Positions 59,667 to 64,000 of a stretch of DNA of 64,000 nt are shown piece after piece; within the stretch, counting starts at the first letter, position 1; every line of letters begins with the position of its first letter. Both the position numbers and the translations under genes were made by a program. The notes under the pieces were generated by a model that was not told the origin of the DNA, searched no databases, and saw nothing but the letters and a program-made list of their open reading frames with translations. The stretch comes from Acanthornis magna (lineage: Eukaryota; Chordata; Aves; Passeriformes; Acanthizidae), in assembly GCA_036785705.1 (NCBI GenBank), contig JAWUZG010000056.1:13254501-13318500 (forward strand), given 5' to 3'.

Positions 59667-60494
59667 CAATAGGGTTTTTCCCAGTTGAGATGGGACGTGA
59701 GGAGCCCTGCAGGGTTGGGCAGGCAGGTTGGTCCAACCTGCGTCGTCTGCGATGGCAAAGAGGGAGCGGAGCTGGAGTCCTTCCACCAGTCACACTCTGT
59801 CACCAGCCACGAGTCCACGAGAAATACCTTGAAAGCTGCTGGAAACCTTCCCGGTGGCAAGCAGTGCTGTCAGGGGTATCCAAGTCCTTCCAGCCCAGGC
59901 TTATTCGCAGATTGCAGCTTTGTGGCTGTCTGTGAATGGCTGCGCTCAGATCTCAAACCCAGTAGAGTTCAAGACATTTGCTCACACTTGCCAAACGTGC
60001 TGTCATTTCTAAAGGGGGATGAGTTCCAAATACTTATCTGTGTAGTCCTCTAATAAGATGTTTTTTAAAATTATTTTCAAGTCTATGTTAACCCTTAAAT
60101 CGCTGACACTTTTCCATGAGGAGGATTTATTTATGCTAGTTTGGGGAAGGATCCTGTTTAATTCACCCAAACGTAATGTGACTCAAGGGGTTTGTTTAAT
60201 CCTCTGCATTTTTTATCCATACGCCTTCATTCTAATATGCTACCAAGCCAATGAAGACACATAATATGTTTTTAAAAAAGAGAATGAATGCACTGTGTCT
60301 CTATAAAAACAATTGTCAGTTGGAGAATTATAGATAATATGATGATTTACATAATATAGTTTTTTCATATTCTATGTGACTCAGTGAATACATATATATG
60401 TGGAGAGGCTGTTTATGTTCTCTCCAGTTTTTAAAGATATATATATATAATTTGCAATCTAGAAATTGTGTGGTGGATGTTTTCTTTAAAGTAA

Positions 60495-60522
60495 GTGTGC
60501 GTGTGTGTGTGCGTGTGCGTGT
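60495..60522 (+). repeat. (TG)n-rich microsatellite with CG interruptions
   Basis: An imperfect GTGTGCGTGTGTGTGTGCG-type run in the probable 3' UTR, close to short TA runs at about 60389 and 60437. Confidence 0.85.
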
Positions 60523-60884
60523 ACAAGATGAGAGGCATACTGACCTTAATCCTTCAACTCTCGCAATGGGTGTTTTATTTTTCACCTGAGAAATTCCACT
60601 GACTTTCAGTGGGAGCCGTGAGAGGAAGATGGAATGATCTCCTCTCCTGGATGCCACATTTTGCTCTTACGTGTGGGAATGGTGTTTCTCCGGAAGGCTG
60701 GGCTGTGGAGCAGAGGCTGGCCAGCATTGGGCAGCTCAAACTTCCATTCAGCTCCCACAAAGCATCCATGCAGGAGCAGATTTGGCTTGGCTCTTGCAGG
60801 GCAGTCTTACCTAAACCTGCAAAATCCGTAGGGAAAATTTCATCTGATTACAAGAAGCATGGGGGTCAGACTTATTTTGCATGC

Positions 60885-60899
60885 TTTTTTTTTTTTTTT
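60885..60899 (+). repeat. Poly(T) run, 15 bases
   Basis: An uninterrupted T run followed by CCCCC in the probable 3' UTR. Confidence 0.92.
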
Positions 60900-61389
60900 C
60901 CCCCTAAAACATTCCTGCTGGGAAGCAATACAAATTGTCAGCATTTGATGAGTTTTTCCCCAGGAGCCAGACTCGTTTCCGATGGACTAAATGTCAGAAG
61001 GGTTTTAAGGGTTAGCATCATAACTAAAAGTTCCTTTTTTGTTTGAATTTCGAAGCTGTTGTGAACTTGAGGATGTTTAGGGAAGTAACCTGGCATGTTG
61101 AGTCAAATGCTGGATGTCACTTCCATGCAGGTGGCAGAGGGGCAGATTTTCCCCAAAGCTCTGTCCATTGCTGGCAGTGGACACTCAGAGTTGGCACAAT
61201 TACAGAGGTTTGATAACTTGCCACTCATGTTCAGCAGCTTTTTAGCACACTTTTCTCTTTTCCAGTCTTTGCAACATGGGTGTGGGGTATCAGACTGCTT
61301 CCACTTGACTGACTTTACATGTGTGTTTATAATTTATGCACAGAATTACATGTTCAGCGACAGTAAGGGCAGGAAAAAAGGGTGTATCG

Positions 61390-61395
61390 AATAAA
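61390..61395 (+). terminator. SLCO3A1: Candidate SLCO3A1 polyadenylation signal
   Basis: A canonical AATAAA, followed within ~50 nt by the T/G-rich stretch GTATTTGATTTTTGGG, which could act as a downstream element. An earlier AATAAA at 59319 is only ~50 nt after the stop and lacks a good downstream element; a later one is at 62747. The choice is a guess based on context. Confidence 0.4.
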
Positions 61396-61415
61396 CTCCA
61401 CTGTGCCAAATATTC

Positions 61416-64000
61416 AACAAATATTGTAACTGCAGGTATTTGATTTTTGGGTTTCAGCCATGTTAAGAATCACTCAATTGATGAAGGAGTTTAAGGAAAA
61501 AAAATATTAAGCTATGCAGTGCCATTGTTACGTTGGGTGGTAAATGATGCTTTTTAGACCATTACATTGGTTTAGTATATCCTGTCTGCTAAAATAGAGA
61601 TACTGCATCCATAAAACAATGAATTCAAAGAAGGCACAGGGTGCATAACTGTCTCATAAAATATATATAATTGTCAAGTATAAACCTTTGAAATCATTCT
61701 GTACAGTTCTCTTCATTCTGCAGATTTATTACTTAGACTGCTGTCTTTTCAAATGTTAACTCATAATTTTATACTATACACACACTTTCAGACTCGAACA
61801 CAAATGTCACAGAATAGAACCTTTCTGAAAGCCTGATTGCTTGAAATTTCATAACCCCTTTCACAATTTCATGGTTTTCCCCTCTGAAAGTCCAAGGTGA
61901 AGGAGAATAGCATGCTGACGTGATGTAAAACAAACTCACAGTGTTCATGAGCTGTGGTTTGTTGGTACAGTCAAAAGTCCCCCTTGACCGGCGCTATAGA
62001 AACAGAATTCCAGGGCACATAACATTTTCATTTTTATTTTTATTTATTTTTTTTTTCATTTGGTCTCTTCTCACTGTGTATGGAAGATGCAGTTGAATGG
62101 GGTTACTTGCATTATTTTTAAGCTGTAACTTGAAATTCCTGCATGATTGTTATTTTATTTCTTTTGATAATGGAACTTCTCAAAAGCTTTTCCCCCATCC
62201 CACTCTTTTTCCCCCAAGGTTAGGTCTGATGCCTGCATCATGAAGGGCTTTGCTGTCAGTGCTTTGGTACAGATTGAAGAACAGAGCTTTAGTTTAAAGA
62301 AAATACACAGACCAAACCTTTCATCCACACCAGCAGGCATTTGGGTTTTTTCTGATTTGAGAACCACAAGCCATTTTTGCCTGCAATCCAAGTTTTGTTA
62401 GAGAATAACAAATGAAGAGTGTCAGACATCCTCCTGCTTCCCAAATTGCACTATGGGCCTTCACCTGTCAGCGCTTCACCTCCATCCCACCACTGCCTTA
62501 ACCACGCAGGAAACTTAAAAACAAGGATGGAGTTGGAAAAATGCCCATTCCCAGGAGCAGAAAAAGGGGGCATGGTCTGAGCTGTGGCAGTCCAGATCCA
62601 ATGGTGGAAATTGTTTCTTCATATTCAAGGGCGATGAAAATTCAGGGGTTTGTTGAGGCCTCGGCCTCAGCAGAAATGTTATTCTGGCATTTCCAAGCAC
62701 TGTGCTCCCCTCATGGCTGTCTGCTAAGGAATGGGATGTTTGGAAAAATAAACTACTTGAGATTAATCAATCTCTCTGGGATTGACCAGTTGCCTTGCAT
62801 GACTTCAGGTTGGGGTTTCCTTTCCCTCGCACAGACCCCACTTTGGCATAGCCCTAGTGGAATCCAAAGGGGACCCCAAGCTAAAATTGGTGCAGATGAC
62901 ACTGGAATCTGTTTCTTTGCATCCTTGTTAACAAGGTGATGCATTTCCAGAATCTTCTTTTAATATATACAGAGATCATTCATTTTTCTGACTTTGCCCA
63001 GCACATCTTGGATGTAGAGTGGGACCGAAAAGTCCATCACTTGAATTATCACTTGAATATCACAAACCTTCCATTCTTGGCAGTCCAGCTAACAGTGGCC
63101 TCCCTCTGCCATTCGCCTGTGAGATGCACTGAACTCCTCAGTGCTGCTTCTGTCAATCTTGGTTGGTTCTCACCTTGCTCAGAAGGTGAGGAGAGATGCA
63201 GAGAGGAATTAGCTTCCATTATCTGAGTTAGCTACGCTTCAGAATGCTTCCAAATTGAACTGATGCTCTGCAGACATTTGGAAAGTGACTGGAGTATTTC
63301 CAAATGGCTGAGATGCATTGACTTCTTTTTACTTGAAAAAAAAAAAAAAAAAAAATTAAAATTAAGGGAGTGAATGTGATTTGGAACCCCTCCTATCCCC
63401 ATCAGCGTTTTATGTTCATCACATTGCAGTGGAGGCAGTGTGCTTGAGGTTCACCTTTGTGTCTCAGACAGACACACATTTTTTTCTCAGTAAATGAGGT
63501 CCTGGGACGCAGAAAGGCAGCTCTGTCTTACAACCAGCAGTTTCACTCCACAGCCAACCCACAACAACCTGAAGCCTACCAGCACTGTGAAGCTTTAGCC
63601 CCCCAGTCTGCCATGGCTGCTGCTGCCATGTGAGAGTTTGTCTCTGCTGGGTGTGTTGGGCTTGGTATTTTCTTCAGACTTGGGCGTTCTTGGTGTGATG
63701 TTTGTTCTTGGCAGGTGATGTGGGGAATTGTTGGTATAAAAGACACATGCAAATGCTTCACTGGCCTGATGTGATAACAGCTTTGTTCCTTTATTCACAA
63801 GGGTTTCCAGAATTATTCCTGCTCTGCCTTTAAGTGCAGCCATGCTCATCTATCCCCCTAATTTCATGTGAGCTGTGTTTGCAGACAGGAGCAGTTTGTT
63901 GTTGTTCTCTCTCCAGGTCTGATTAATATGTGCAAAGCTCACAGGGCAGAGCACCTCTGATTACAAGCAATAATACTGACCTGCTCCCATTTGCATTGGG
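61416..64000 (+). other. 3' flank or extended UTR of SLCO3A1
   Basis: No gene with recognisable homology is seen. The stretch includes a TTTTA-rich tract near 62029-62057, an AATAAA at 62747 and an A20 run at 63336-63355. It could hold the intron of a shorter SLCO3A1 isoform if the donor at 59136 is used. Confidence 0.5.
63336..63355 (+). repeat. Poly(A) run, 20 bases
   Basis: An uninterrupted A run followed by TTAAAATTAAGGG. I see no retrogene body upstream, so I list it only as a homopolymer. Confidence 0.93.

Larger units (their letters stand above)
59273..61415 (+). other. SLCO3A1: Probable SLCO3A1 3' UTR
   Basis: The stretch after TAG has no coding homology. It becomes AT-rich from about 60060, as vertebrate 3' UTRs often do, and contains a short 14-bp repeat, a TG-rich tract and a T15 run. 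A canonical AATAAA at 61390 gives a plausible end near 61410-61415. The real UTR may be longer (another AATAAA lies at 62747) or shorter. Confidence 0.45.

Noticed and set aside
59267..59860. 197-residue minus-strand open frame with repeated hydrophobic motifs
   Set aside because: It is antisense to the last exon and 3' UTR, and its repetitive part comes from the 14-bp tandem repeat. No domain or splice support.
63336..63355. Retrocopy tail suggested by the A20 run
   Set aside because: No coding homology or gene body precedes it on the + strand.

Overview
This window is vertebrate nuclear DNA, most likely from a bird. Coding exons are short, have GT/AG borders and are separated by kilobase introns. 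Interspersed repeats are sparse; the two I recognise are minus-strand, 5'-truncated CR1 LINE tails, the typical avian element. There are no bacterial-style operons. A passerine is possible, but I cannot prove it.

The only gene I can support is SLCO3A1 (OATP3A1, an organic anion transporting polypeptide), on the + strand and cut off at its 5' end. Eight exons (32313-59272) join in consistent phase to give the last ~495 residues of a protein of about 710. They carry the OATP signature (D-P-RW-I-GAWW-G-G-F-L), transmembrane segments from about TM4 to TM12, the large third cytoplasmic loop, the Kazal-like cysteine-rich fifth extracellular loop, and a tail ending E-S-V-L. The roughly 215 N-terminal residues and the promoter lie upstream of the window.

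Layout: 1-32312 is the 3' part of one very long upstream intron. It holds a 355-bp tandem duplication, simple repeats, an almost pure A/C tract and a CpG-dense patch. 32313-59272 holds the eight exons and seven introns. 59273 to about 61.4 kb is the likely 3' UTR. The rest is 3' flank or extended UTR.

The most unusual structure is a set of young minisatellites around exons in the 3' half. One (52082-52485) has copied the end of a coding exon together with its splice donor 13 more times. A second (46630-46729) is a 20-bp repeat that fills the branch-point and polypyrimidine zone of the next exon and multiplies a CTAAC-type branch site. A third (44996-45197) is six apparently identical 34-bp units. 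I also see a GTGAGT donor inside the last coding exon, placed where the known alternative C-terminal isoform of mammalian SLCO3A1 diverges. I found no wholly new gene system; the splice-signal minisatellites are the best lead.
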